DNA of 64,000 nucleotides from Terriglobia bacterium (GTDB lineage Bacteria; Acidobacteriota; Terriglobia; Bryobacterales; Bryobacteraceae). Below, piece after piece: positions 1-8,701 of this stretch. Where the stretch lies: contig JAIQFS010000038.1 in NCBI GenBank assembly GCA_020073145.1, forward strand, positions 38,918-102,917, read 5' to 3'. A program made the translations under genes and the position numbers. Position 1 is the stretch's first letter, and each line of letters opens with the position of its first letter. Under the pieces are notes generated by a model. That model was not told the DNA's origin. It ran no database searches and saw only the letters and a program-made list of their open reading frames with translations.

Positions 1-1024
1 CGGCCATCTGGCATAACTGAACGGCGGAGAGGCAAGTGCTGCCGGCTTCGCCCGCGAGGTGATCGACCGAGACATCGACGGCCTCGGCGTAGCGGCCCAG
101 ACGGGTGAGCAGGCCGACCAGAATCTCAGCCGAGCCGGGCACGGAGTTCGCGACTTTTTGGCGGAAGTGAATCAGGCCGGTTTCGTCCCCAAGCAAGGCG
201 CGGAGGTATGCGCCGAAATCGACGTAGGTATCGGCGAAGGGGGGATTGCTGGGGAAGGCGAACATGGGGTCGAGGCGGCGGCCGTACTCGGTGAGCTCCC
301 AGGCGAACTGGAGCGATTCGCGATCCGGGAGGTCGGGACTGGCCTGTACGAGCGACGTGAGGTGCGAGTTCTCGATGTAGAAGCGCGCGCCGGCGAAGAG
401 CCAGTCGCGGCCGGTAAGCAGAGTGGCGACACTGGCGGTCTCAGGGGCGCGGCCTTCGGCGGTGGCGATGGCCGCTTTGAGGTTGGCCGCGAGGTCGCGG
501 GTGAGTGTGCGGACCAGGGCCTGGAGAAACTGGACGCGGGCATCGCGATCGGGATAGGAGGCGGCGAACCCGATGGCGGCGCAGAGGCCCTGCTGCTCGA
601 GCAAGGCTTCGAAACCCTTGCGGGGATGGACGCGTTCCTGGAGCGCGATTTGGAGAACAGGCTCGGTGATCTGGGCGGCGGGGAGGCGTTCGATAGCTTC
701 GGCGACGGGAGCGGGATTGCTGATGGCGCGAAAATACGGCCAGGAGCGGACGATGTCGCCGTCGCCGAGGAAGAGCTCTCCGGCTTCGCGGGCGGCGTCG
801 CGGAGGGCGGCTTGATAGGCAGCCTGGTGCTCCGCGGGGAGATCGCCGATGGCGCCGGACGGGAAGAGCGGAAGGCCGTTTGCGTGTCGGTGGCACATGA
901 GACGGGCTTCCAGGAGGAGAGGGTAGTTTTTCTGTTCGCGCAGGAGGATCAGGAGGCGGTCGAAGACAGCATTGGGGCCTTCTTCGGCAAGGGAGTTCTT
1001 GAGGAGATCGAATGGATCCATCAT
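1..1024 (-). CDS. Hypothetical protein, 3' end cut by window edge
   Basis: An open frame of 341 codons runs without a stop from an ATG-ATG pair at 1024/1021 down to the left edge, so the C-terminus is missing. A Shine-Dalgarno-like ggaaggga lies six bases before the ATG at 1024. The product begins MMDPFDLLKNSLAEEG and is rich in Ala, Leu, Arg and Glu, apparently all-helical with no signal peptide or membrane segment. It reads like a repeat-type (TPR/HEAT-like) cytoplasmic protein, but no motif allows a family to be named. The long open frames on the opposite strand have no recognisable content and are codon-bias shadows. Confidence 0.72.
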   Translation of the reverse strand, partial: MMDPFDLLKNSLAEEGPNAVFDRLLILLREQKNYPLLLEARLMCHRHANGLPLFPSGAIGDLPAEHQAAYQAALRDAAREAGELFLGDGDIVRSWPYFRAISNPAPVAEAIERLPAAQITEPVLQIALQERVHPRKGFEALLEQQGLCAAIGFAASYPDRDARVQFLQALVRTLTRDLAANLKAAIATAEGRAPETASVATLLTGRDWLFAGARFYIENSHLTSLVQASPDLPDRESLQFAWELTEYGRRLDPMFAFPSNPPFADTYVDFGAYLRALLGDETGLIHFRQKVANSVPGSAEILVGLLTRLGRYAEAVDVSVDHLAGEAGSTCLSAVQLCQMA

Positions 1025-1740
1025 GAGAGGTCCCTTCCAGGCTACGACGAAGGGGGGAAGGAAGAAGCAGTCAAAAAGGGAAAAGTCATGGGGCAAAAGG
1101 CAAAAGCGGGGAGGAGCGAGTTGCCTGCAGCGCCGAGGGCTTTGATGTGCCGACGGCAGATGGGGCGGAACGAAGCGCATTGGGGCGGGGGCCGGGGGTG
1201 GAAACTGGGTCTTCGCCGGCGATGACTAGAGCCGGGGCCTCAATTCCGGTCTTCGGAGCTGTGCGCGGGGCTCCGTCAGTGAGGTTGGTAGTCGACATTT
1301 CTTCTCTCGATTCTGAGGATGCCTGAGAAGCTTGGGGAATACATGAGGATGGAACGCGTAAATCATTACAGGGGAATCGGATATCGTTGAGGTGGGGATG
1401 CTCGCCGCCGCCTGCCGGTCGGTGGGCTTGACGGTGCCGGTTACGCCCCCGGGGTCTTCATTGTGAGAAGGCGTTGTTCCGCCGTTGGGTCCCACAGACT
1501 GGTCCAATGTGGAGCGGTTGCCGGAAGGTGGACCTCGATGGGGCATCCAAAGACCGGTTTGAGGCATAGTAGTGAATGTCGCTGCATCGGGGAGACCTAC
1601 ACGGATCAAGCCGTCTCGGCTGCGGACGCCAACCGGCGGTCTGAGAACTGGTACGGGCCGTGCAGAGAAGCCGGAGCGTCATGGTGATGGGCCGACAGGG
1701 ACGATTGTGCTGCGGGGGCTGACGGTTGCGAACAGAAACC
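1025..1740. other. 716-bp intergenic region without a convincing gene
   Basis: The region separates the leftward hypothetical gene from the rightward sugar-kinase gene and should hold promoters for both. The best coding candidate is a 70-codon minus-strand frame (1298-1086, start MSTTNLTDG) that is Pro/Ala-rich and preceded by a weak gagaag. Its third-position composition is mixed and it matches nothing I recognise, so I do not call it. I see no tRNA-like fold or obvious repeat. Confidence 0.4.
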
Positions 1741-3225
1741 ATGGATGTTTTAAGACAACTATTTGAGCGCCATTTTCTCGTTCCCGTGGAGCGAATAACG
1801 CCGTTGCAGGGCGAACTGGGAGGGTCAGGGCGGACGATCCTGCGGCTTACCCACCAGGATCGGAGCGCGGTGGGGATCCTCTATCACGTGCGCGAGGAGA
1901 ACATCGCTTTCCTGGAATTCTCGCGGCACTTTCGCGGCCGCGGCCTGCCCGTGCCCGAGATTTACGGATCGGAGCTGGATGCGGGCGCTTACTTGGAAGA
2001 AGACCTGGGTGATATCACGCTATTTCAATTTCTCTCAAGAAACAGGCTAGGAGACGGCGTCGCACCCGAGGTGGTGGAGGCTTACCGTAAGGTGGTGGCG
2101 CAATTGCCACGCTTTCAGATTGAAGCTTCGCGGGGCCTGAACTACAAAGTCTGTTATCCGAGGCCGAGCTTTGACGGCCAGTCGATCGCGTGGGACTTGA
2201 ATTACTTCAAGTATTACTTTCTCAAGCTGGCGGGAATTCCGTACAACGAGCAGGAGCTGGAAAACGACTTTGGCCGCCTGACGAAATTTCTGCTGAGCGC
2301 CAGCCGCGACTATTTTCTCTATCGCGACTTCCAGTCGCGGAACGTGATGCTGCGCGACGGCGCGCCCTATTTCCTGGACTATCAGGGCGGGCGCAAAGGA
2401 GCGTTGCACTACGATATTGCTTCCTTGCTGTATGACGCGAAGGCCGACCTGCCCCCCGGGCTGCGGCATGATCTGCTGGACCACTACCTGGCCACTCTTG
2501 CGCGCTTTGCCAAGCTGACGCAGGAAGAGTTCATGCGTCATTACTACGCGTTTGTCTATGTACGGATCATGCAGGCGATGGGAGCGTATGGGTTCCGCGG
2601 CTTCTATGAGCGAAAGCCGCATTTCCTGCAAAGCGTACCGTTCGCGCTCAAGAACCTGCGCTGGCTGCTCGACCACGTCACGCTGCCCATTGCGCTACCG
2701 ACGCTGCTCGGGGCGTTTGAGCACATGACTGAGTCGGAGGCGCTGCGGCAGTTGATCACGCCGGCGAAAGCGGACGGGAAGGGAGAAATTGCGGAATCCG
2801 TTGCTGCGCCGGCTTCGCGCGGCGCCACCTTGGCGTTGAGGATTTTCAGCTTTTCCTTTCACCAGAGCGCCCCGCCGAAGGACGAGAGCGGACATGGCGG
2901 CGGTTTCATTTTTGATGCTCGCGGACTGCCGAATCCGGGGCGCGAAGAGCGCTTCAAATCCCTCACGGGCAAGGACGCGGCGGTCATCGATTATCTGAGC
3001 GGGCAGGCCAGCGTGCGCGAGTTTCTGGCCAGCGCCACGTCGATGGTGGAAGCGAGCGTGAAAAGCTACCAGGCGCGCGGCTTCACCAGCCTGATGGTGG
3101 GGTTTGGCTGCACCGGCGGCCAGCATCGCTCGGTGTACCTGGCGGAGGTGCTGGGCCGGCATTTCCGCGGCCGGCAGCGCCTGGACGTGACGGTGCGGCA
3201 CGTGGAAATGGAGAGGCCGCGTTAA
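1741..3225 (+). CDS. Amino-sugar kinase (AmgK-like APH fold) fused to a RapZ C-terminal domain
   Basis: A 494-residue two-domain protein. Residues about 1-330 have the aminoglycoside-phosphotransferase fold of N-acetylmuramate/N-acetylglucosamine anomeric kinases: the catalytic loop YRDFQSRNVM lies near residue 196 and the metal-binding DYQGG near 212. Residues about 360-494 match the C-terminal domain of the RNase adapter RapZ, with FIFDARGLPNPG and GFGCTGGQHRSVY; in E. coli RapZ this domain senses glucosamine-6-phosphate. The Walker-A N-terminal half of RapZ is absent. The ATG at 1741 is preferred to an in-frame TTG at 1726. The next gene, a MurU-like nucleotidyltransferase, starts directly after the stop codon, which supports a role in recycling peptidoglycan sugars to UDP-sugars. 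The fusion suggests kinase activity or downstream signalling tied to amino-sugar level (inference). Confidence 0.85.
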   Translation: MDVLRQLFERHFLVPVERITPLQGELGGSGRTILRLTHQDRSAVGILYHVREENIAFLEFSRHFRGRGLPVPEIYGSELDAGAYLEEDLGDITLFQFLSRNRLGDGVAPEVVEAYRKVVAQLPRFQIEASRGLNYKVCYPRPSFDGQSIAWDLNYFKYYFLKLAGIPYNEQELENDFGRLTKFLLSASRDYFLYRDFQSRNVMLRDGAPYFLDYQGGRKGALHYDIASLLYDAKADLPPGLRHDLLDHYLATLARFAKLTQEEFMRHYYAFVYVRIMQAMGAYGFRGFYERKPHFLQSVPFALKNLRWLLDHVTLPIALPTLLGAFEHMTESEALRQLITPAKADGKGEIAESVAAPASRGATLALRIFSFSFHQSAPPKDESGHGGGFIFDARGLPNPGREERFKSLTGKDAAVIDYLSGQASVREFLASATSMVEASVKSYQARGFTSLMVGFGCTGGQHRSVYLAEVLGRHFRGRQRLDVTVRHVEMERPR

Positions 3226-3951
3226 ATGAAGGCTATGATTCTTGCCGCCGGGCTGGGCACGCGGCTGCGTCCTCTGACTGATAACCGGCCTAAGGCGCTG
3301 GTTGAAGTGGCGGGGCGCACGTTGTTGGAGATCGTGATCGCACGCCTGCGTGAGTTCGGCGTGCGTGAACTCATCGTCAATGCGCACCATTTTGCCGGAA
3401 TGGTTACCGAGTATCTGCGCGAGAAGAACAACTTCGGAATGCGGATCGAGATCTCCCAAGAGGACATCTTGCTCGATACCGGTGGCGGCTTAAAAAAAGC
3501 GGAGTGGTTCTTCGGCGAAGAGGATCCGGCGCCGTTTATCCTGCATAACGTGGACGTGATCAGCACCATCGATCTGCGGCGAATGATCGACTTCCACACC
3601 GAGAGCCAGGCGCTGGCGACACTGGCGGTGCAGCAACGCCAGACGTCCCGATATCTCTTGTTCGACGAGCAAATGCGGCTTTGCGGGCGGCGGCTGGTCA
3701 AAGAGCAGAAGACGGAACTCGTGAGGCCGTCACCGCAACTGCAAGAGCTGGCGTTCTCTGGAATTCATGTAATCTCGCCACGCTTCCTCAGGTTGATGAC
3801 CGAAGAAGGGGCATTCTCCATCATTCAGAGTTATCTGCGTCTGGCAGGCCAAGGAGAGAGGATTGCGGCTTATCGCGCTGACGGTGATTCGTGGCGCGAC
3901 GTGGGCAAGCCGGAGAGCATTGCACGCGCCGCGGAGGATTTGAAGAAATAG
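3226..3951 (+). CDS. Sugar-1-phosphate nucleotidyltransferase, MurU-like
   Basis: A 241-residue single-domain nucleotidyltransferase with the full N-terminal signature AGLGTRLRPLTDNRPKALVEVAGR (split here as AGLGTRLRPLT and PKAL). The length fits MurU/RmlA-short type enzymes without a left-handed beta-helix. HNVDV near residue 105 is the metal-binding Asp region, and GDSWRDVGKPES near the C-terminus is typical of the group. The ATG abuts the stop codon of the kinase-RapZ gene, so the two are translationally coupled. By analogy with AmgK-MurU it would convert MurNAc-1-P (or GlcNAc-1-P) and UTP to the UDP-sugar in the cytoplasm. The exact sugar cannot be read from the sequence; mannose-1-P guanylyltransferase is an alternative. 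Confidence 0.88.
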   Translation: MKAMILAAGLGTRLRPLTDNRPKALVEVAGRTLLEIVIARLREFGVRELIVNAHHFAGMVTEYLREKNNFGMRIEISQEDILLDTGGGLKKAEWFFGEEDPAPFILHNVDVISTIDLRRMIDFHTESQALATLAVQQRQTSRYLLFDEQMRLCGRRLVKEQKTELVRPSPQLQELAFSGIHVISPRFLRLMTEEGAFSIIQSYLRLAGQGERIAAYRADGDSWRDVGKPESIARAAEDLKK

Positions 3952-3966
3952 GCCCCGCTCCGGGGC
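3952..3966 (+). terminator. Short GC hairpin after the nucleotidyltransferase
   Basis: gccccg-ctc-cggggc forms a 6-bp perfect stem with a 3-base loop directly after the TAG stop. No T-run follows, so it is a weak intrinsic terminator or an RNA 3'-end stabiliser. Confidence 0.4.
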
Positions 3967-4123
3967 GGCCCTTAAGCCGGATTCTTCGGCGGAGAGAGCC
4001 GGTGTTTGTGGCCAGGATTCTCGCAGACGGACGCGGCAGCGGGATCGGCGGGCCCCTATCATGTGGGCAGCCGTTGCAGCGGACTTTGATATGCTACTGG
4101 GTGCAATTCTGGGAGGTGCTGCG

Positions 4124-4516
4124 ATGAGAGTAGGGTTGAGGGCGCTGGCGGGTTTGCTGGGGGCTTGGCTGCTGCTGGCAACGCCGGGCTGGGCGCACCA
4201 CAGTAATGTCGCCTTTGAGGTGACGAAGGTGGTCACGATCAAAGGCGTCGTGAAGGATTTTCAGTGGCGGAACCCGCACACCTGGGTCACTCTGACCGTC
4301 GATAACGGGAAGGGCGGGACCGAGGAATGGGCGGTGGAGGGGCGCGCGCCGGGAGTGTTGTCGCGGGCGGGATGGACGCCGAAGTCGCTCAAGGCCGGTG
4401 ATGTCGTGACCATTGACATGAGTCCGGCGCGGGATGGGTCGAAGACGGGGCTGATCGCGCGCGTGACGAAAGTGGATGGGACCATTCTGCCCAATGCGCC
4501 GCCTGCGACGCAGTAG
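4124..4516 (+). CDS. Secreted DUF6152 family protein
   Basis: A 130-residue protein starting at the ATG that follows gggaggt at 4111-4117; longer in-frame starts lack a ribosome site. Residues 1-24 form a Sec signal peptide ending in PGWA before HHSNVAFE. The mature part carries the HHS...ITGxVxxxxWxNPHxW-like pattern of DUF6152 (here HHSNVAF and FQWRNPHTWV) and is predicted to be a small all-beta periplasmic protein. Function is unknown. It lies 18 bp before a secreted protein of unknown function, and a second copy of the same two families occurs at 10.8-12.2 kb, pointing to a conserved functional pair. Confidence 0.8.
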   Translation: MRVGLRALAGLLGAWLLLATPGWAHHSNVAFEVTKVVTIKGVVKDFQWRNPHTWVTLTVDNGKGGTEEWAVEGRAPGVLSRAGWTPKSLKAGDVVTIDMSPARDGSKTGLIARVTKVDGTILPNAPPATQ

Positions 4517-4534
4517 CGAAGAAAGGACGGCGAT

Positions 4535-5305
4535 ATGCGGAAGATCGTGATTTCGGTGTTGGGGCTCTCGATCGGGCTTTGCGCGCAATCGGCGGCGCCG
4601 CCGGATTTTTCGGGGGTGTATGACCCGATCAATCCGTTTGGAGCTGCGTTCGGTGGGCGTCGCGGCGGACCGCCTCCGGGTCCGCGGACTGGAGCGCCGC
4701 CGCGGCCGACGATTTCGGCGCCGATCTCCGATGGGCGGGATGGGCGGCGACCGGATGAGCCGTCGTTGACGCCGGAATATCTGGCGAAGTGGGAAGTGAT
4801 GCGGAAGTCGCGGATGTCGGGCTCGTCGGAGTATGACTACACGGAACAGTGCCTGCCTCCGGGAATGCCGGCCATGATGGTGATGGCGTACGGGATGGAG
4901 GTTCTGCAGACGAAGGACAAGATCATTTTCTTCAGCGAGCTGAATGACGCGCTGCGGCGGGTGTATCTGGATGGGCGCACGGCGTCACAGAAAGTGCTGG
5001 ACGATCCGACGTACGCCGGGTACTCGACGGGGCACTGGGAAGGGGACACGCTGGTGGTGGACACGGTCGCGATTCGCGGGGACAACAGCTTCATCGAAGG
5101 GTTCACGCCGCATAGCGATCAAATGACCGTGCGTGAGCGGATCCGGTTCACGAGTCCGGGTCTGCTGGAGGACCAGATAACGGTGACGGATCCGAAGGCG
5201 CTGACGAAGCCGTGGGAGACGACGCATCGGTATCGTAAGCTGGCCAAGGGGAAGGATGAGCTGCGGGAGTTTGCTTGTCCGGAGGGGCTAGGGAGCGTGA
5301 AGTGA
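4535..5305 (+). CDS. Secreted protein of unknown function, acidobacterial family
   Basis: 256 residues with a signal peptide (MRKIVISVLGLSIGLCAQSA) and a low-complexity Gly/Pro/Arg linker at residues 35-65. The conserved core contains CLPPGMPAMM and GHWEGDTLVVDT, both found again in the protein at 10769-11632 (CLPPGVPRMM, GHWEGDTLVVDT), so the two are paralogues of one uncharacterised family. The ATG at 4535 follows gaaaggacggcg. It is 18 bp downstream of a DUF6152 gene and probably co-transcribed with it. No catalytic motif is evident; periplasmic location is inferred from the signal peptide. Confidence 0.8.
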   Translation: MRKIVISVLGLSIGLCAQSAAPPDFSGVYDPINPFGAAFGGRRGGPPPGPRTGAPPRPTISAPISDGRDGRRPDEPSLTPEYLAKWEVMRKSRMSGSSEYDYTEQCLPPGMPAMMVMAYGMEVLQTKDKIIFFSELNDALRRVYLDGRTASQKVLDDPTYAGYSTGHWEGDTLVVDTVAIRGDNSFIEGFTPHSDQMTVRERIRFTSPGLLEDQITVTDPKALTKPWETTHRYRKLAKGKDELREFACPEGLGSVK

Positions 5306-5384
5306 GGGGGATGCGCCGGTTCAAGTCGGGCCGGTGAAGAGGACAGACGGCGGGGATGTAATGGCAGCCAATAGGAGGACACTC

Positions 5385-6115
5385 ATGAGACGAATTGCGA
5401 TTGCGGCAGCGGTGGCGCTGACCTGCACGTGGGCACTGGCGGCGGAGAGCCAAAAGAAGGACGTCGATATCCAAGCGGCGGACGGGACGAATCTGAAGGG
5501 CTCGTATTTCACGCCGGGACGGCCGGGGCCCGCGATTCTGCTGCTCCACCAGTGCAACATGGACCGGCATGCGTGGGACGGGCTGGCGCAGGATCTGGCG
5601 GACGCGGGGTTCCATGTGCTGACGTTCGACTTCCGCGGGTTTGGAGACAGCGGCGGGAAGAGCACGGATGCGGCGGAACGGCGCAAGGTGATGCAGGAGA
5701 AGTGGCCTGGGGATGTGGATACGGCTTACGCCTATTTATTGCAGCAGAAGGGTGTGGACCAAGCGCGCGTGGTGGCGGGCGGGGCGAGCTGCGGTGTGAC
5801 GCAATCGTCGGACCTGGCGGCGCGGCGTCATGAGATCCACACGCTGATGCTGCTCTCGGGACAGGCGAGCGCGGCGACGAAGGAATACCTGACGGCGACG
5901 CCGGAGTGGCGGTGTTCGGCGCGGCGAGCGCGGGGGACACGGGCGCTGCCAAGGGGATTGAGGAGGCGGTGGGCGCGTCCAAGAATCCGCATTCGACGCT
6001 CAAGATTTACGACGGGACCGAACACGGGGTGCCGATGTTTGCCAAGCATGCGGAGCTGGAGCCGATGATTGTGTCGTGGTTGAAGACGCAGGTGGCGGGG
6101 CACAGCGGGCACTAG
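5385..6115 (+). pseudogene. Secreted alpha/beta hydrolase (dienelactone-hydrolase-like), frameshifted
   Basis: The ATG at 5385 follows aggagg at 5373-5378 and opens a signal peptide (RRIAIAAAVALTCTWALA). The frame shows an alpha/beta hydrolase fold with LLLHQCNMD, FDFRGFGDSGG and the nucleophile elbow GGASCG. At about 5,908, after TATPE, the frame breaks. The remaining fold (VFGAASAGDTGA with the acid residue, then YDGTEHGVPMF with the catalytic His) continues in the -1 frame to the stop at 6115. A single missing base would explain this. Either the gene is newly inactivated or the assembly has a one-base error; the coding signal is otherwise intact. The intact product would be about 243 residues. 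Confidence 0.75.
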
Positions 6116-6146
6116 GGGGCGCGTCCCAGCCATGGGTTGATTCAGG

Positions 6147-6178
6147 GGCGGATTGCCAATCCGCCGCAGGTTGCCTGC
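6147..6178. terminator. Two adjacent hairpins between convergent genes
   Basis: ggcggatt-gcc-aatccgcc (6147-6165, 8-bp stem) is followed at once by gcagg-ttg-cctgc (6166-6178). They sit between the 3' ends of the rightward hydrolase and the leftward permease, as expected for a shared bidirectional terminator. Confidence 0.5.
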
Positions 6179-6196
6179 CTGCCCCACCGCGTGCGA

Positions 6197-8611
6197 CTAC
6201 TCGTGGCGGAGGGAGCTCGCGGGGTCGACTCTGGTGGCGCGCGAGGCGGGAATGTAGCTGGCGAGGCCGACCGCAGCCAGTAACACCGCGGCGGTGACGG
6301 CAAAGGTCACGGGGTCGAAGGGACTGATCGCGAAGAGTTCGCTGCGCAGCCAGCGGCTGAGGCCGAAGGACGCGATCAGCCCGAGCAAGCCTCCGGCGAC
6401 CGAGAGGCGCAGCCCTTGAGCAATCACGAGGTGCAGCACCTGGCGCGGACGCGCGCCTAAGGCCATGCGGATGCCGATTTCCTGAGTGCGTTGGGTGACG
6501 GCATAACTGATCACGCCATAGAGGCCGAGCGCGGCCATCAGCAACGCCAAGACGGCGAAGAGTCCCAGCAGAGTGACAACGAAGCGGCGGGCGCCGAGAG
6601 ACGCGGCGACGCGGGAGTCCATGGTGACGAGATCGTAGACGGGCTGTTGGGGGTCGACCGACTGCACGGCCTGGCGGATGGAGGCGGCGAGAGAGACGGG
6701 GTCGCGTGCGCTGCGGACTAACAGATACCCAAGTGGAAGGCGGCCGAAGGCCATGGGGATGTAATAGGTTCCTTTGCCGGTGTCGGCGGCCAGGCTATCG
6801 TGCTTGACGTGTCCGACGATGCCGACGATGGTAGACCAGTTGGGCCCGACGCGCATGCGATGGCCGAGGGGGTTTTCGTTGGGCCAATACTGGCGGGCGA
6901 GGTTCTCATCGATGATCATGACAGGCAGGCTGCCGATGCGGTCGCTGGGGGTAAAAAAGCGGCCGGCGCGGAGGGGGATGCGGAGGGCGACGAAGTACTC
7001 GGAAGAGATGTAGCGGAGGTCGCCGTGCGGGCCGGGGTCGCCGGGTGGCTGGGGACGGCCTTCGATTTGGAAGGAAGCGGAGTTGTCGTCGGTGAAGGGA
7101 ACCGGGTACCCAACGGCGGCGGAGCGAACGCCGGGAAGGTGGGAGAGGCGGTCCTGGACGGCCGTAAAGAACGCAGCGCGTTTGTCGGGCGTGTCATATT
7201 GCGCTTGCGGGAGGGAGAGCATGGCGGTCACGACACCACGGGTGTCAAAGCCGGGGCTGACGTCGGCCAAGCGGGCGAGGCTACGCAGGAAGAGGCCGGC
7301 CCCTGCCAGGAGCACGAGCGCCAAGGCCACTTCGCCCACCACTAATGCGGAACGGAGGCGCTGGCGGGCGAGGCTGGAAGCGCCGCCGCGACCGCCTTCG
7401 CGCAACGCCGTCAGACGTCCCATGCGAATGACCTGAAACGTGGGGACGAGACTGAAGAGGATGGCGGAGAGGGCGGCGGCCAGCACGGCGAAGGCGAGGA
7501 CGGGGAGGTCGAGGCGGACAGCGAGGGTGACGGGGGCCTTGCCGGGTGCGAGTTGCAGGAGGGCGCGGGCAGCGGCCGCGGCAATGGCTAAGCCAAGGAC
7601 CGCGCCGGCGGTGGCGAGCAGGAGGCTTTCGGCAAGGGTCTGGCGGACGAGGCTCCAGCGGCCGGCGCCGAGGGCGGAGCGGATAGCGATTTCGCGCGCG
7701 CGTCCAGAGGCGCGGGCGAGCATGAGGCCGGCGATGTTGGAGCAGGCGATCAGGAGGACAAAGCCTACGGCGACGAGCAGGATGAGCAGGGGCGTGCGGG
7801 TGTCACCGGCGATGAAACTGGTAAAGGGGACGAGGAACATGCCCCAGGCGGAAGCGCGGGCGTAGGCCGCGGCCTGGGCATTGCCGGACGAGACACGGTT
7901 GTTCAAACCCTGCACGAAAGAAGTGGCGCGAGCCAGGGGGACGCCGGGCTGCAAGCGGGCGAAGCACGTCATCGATTCGTTGAAGCGGTTGTTGGGGTCG
8001 TATGCAGTGAGCGGCAGGCCCTGTGGGACCCAGACATCGGCGCGGGCCGGCCAGCGGAAGTCGGGGCCCATGACGCCGATGATGCGGTAGGGAATCTGGT
8101 TCAATTCGAAGGCGCGGCCGAGGACGGAGGGGTCGCGGCCGAAAATGCGGGTCCAGGCAGGGTCGCTGAGGACGGCGACGTGATTGGCTCCGGGCTTGTC
8201 TTCTTCGGGGGAGAAGACCCGGCCGAGGGCTGGCCGGGCGCCGAACACTTCAAACCAACGATAAGTCACGGTGGCGCCTTCCAGGCGTTCGGGCGCGCCG
8301 TGGCCGGTGGAGTTCAAGCCGGCGTTGCGCAGGATGGCGGCGGACTGGAAGACGGCGCGGCTGGATTCGATATCGGCGAAATCGGGGACGGAGAGGGGGA
8401 TGCTGCTGAGCGCGAGTTTGTCATAGCGGGCGCGGACGGCGACGACGCGGTCGGGGCCGGAGACGCCGGCGGGGTTGAGAAGCACCTGATTGACCACGCT
8501 GAAGATGGCGGTGTTGGCGCCGATGCCGAGGGCGAGGGTGGCGACGGCGGTGAGGGCAAAGGCGGGGTGTTTGGCGAGAGTGCGGGCGGCGAGGCGGAAT
8601 TCGGATGTCAT
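6197..8611 (-). CDS. ABC transporter permease, MacB/FtsX type (ADOP family, short N-terminus)
   Basis: 804 residues from the ATG at 8611 (MTSEFRLAARTLAKHP); a longer in-frame start at 8713 would overlap the divergent gene and adds only Pro/Arg-rich sequence. The protein has the duplicated FtsX/MacB architecture: a membrane helix at about 15-40 (ALTAVATLALGIGANTAIFSVV), a periplasmic MacB_PCD domain, three helices around 280-420, a second periplasmic domain, and three C-terminal helices with the typical RTQEIGIRMALGA motif. No ATPase gene is adjacent, as is usual for these orphan permeases. It lacks the extra N-terminal helical segment seen in the paralogue at 21914-24526. Substrate unknown; macrolide or lipoprotein-like export is only a family-based guess. 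Confidence 0.88.
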   Translation of the reverse strand: MTSEFRLAARTLAKHPAFALTAVATLALGIGANTAIFSVVNQVLLNPAGVSGPDRVVAVRARYDKLALSSIPLSVPDFADIESSRAVFQSAAILRNAGLNSTGHGAPERLEGATVTYRWFEVFGARPALGRVFSPEEDKPGANHVAVLSDPAWTRIFGRDPSVLGRAFELNQIPYRIIGVMGPDFRWPARADVWVPQGLPLTAYDPNNRFNESMTCFARLQPGVPLARATSFVQGLNNRVSSGNAQAAAYARASAWGMFLVPFTSFIAGDTRTPLLILLVAVGFVLLIACSNIAGLMLARASGRAREIAIRSALGAGRWSLVRQTLAESLLLATAGAVLGLAIAAAAARALLQLAPGKAPVTLAVRLDLPVLAFAVLAAALSAILFSLVPTFQVIRMGRLTALREGGRGGASSLARQRLRSALVVGEVALALVLLAGAGLFLRSLARLADVSPGFDTRGVVTAMLSLPQAQYDTPDKRAAFFTAVQDRLSHLPGVRSAAVGYPVPFTDDNSASFQIEGRPQPPGDPGPHGDLRYISSEYFVALRIPLRAGRFFTPSDRIGSLPVMIIDENLARQYWPNENPLGHRMRVGPNWSTIVGIVGHVKHDSLAADTGKGTYYIPMAFGRLPLGYLLVRSARDPVSLAASIRQAVQSVDPQQPVYDLVTMDSRVAASLGARRFVVTLLGLFAVLALLMAALGLYGVISYAVTQRTQEIGIRMALGARPRQVLHLVIAQGLRLSVAGGLLGLIASFGLSRWLRSELFAISPFDPVTFAVTAAVLLAAVGLASYIPASRATRVDPASSLRHE

Positions 8612-8701
8612 GATTAGTCTAAGACGAAAGGGAAAGGTTCCGGAGGTTCTCGGGGGACGCCTAGCCGAAGCGGCGGGCGGAGATGGGGGAGATCGGGGAG
8701 C

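Noticed and set aside
59..1225. Long rightward open frame of 388 codons opposite the first gene
   Set aside because: Gly/Glu/Ala-rich antisense shadow caused by high GC; the leftward frame has a ribosome site, typical composition and runs to the window edge.
1086..1298. 70-codon minus-strand frame that could be a small peptide gene
   Set aside because: Weak ribosome site, Pro/Ala/Thr-rich, no recognisable motif and mixed third-position bases; not enough to call.
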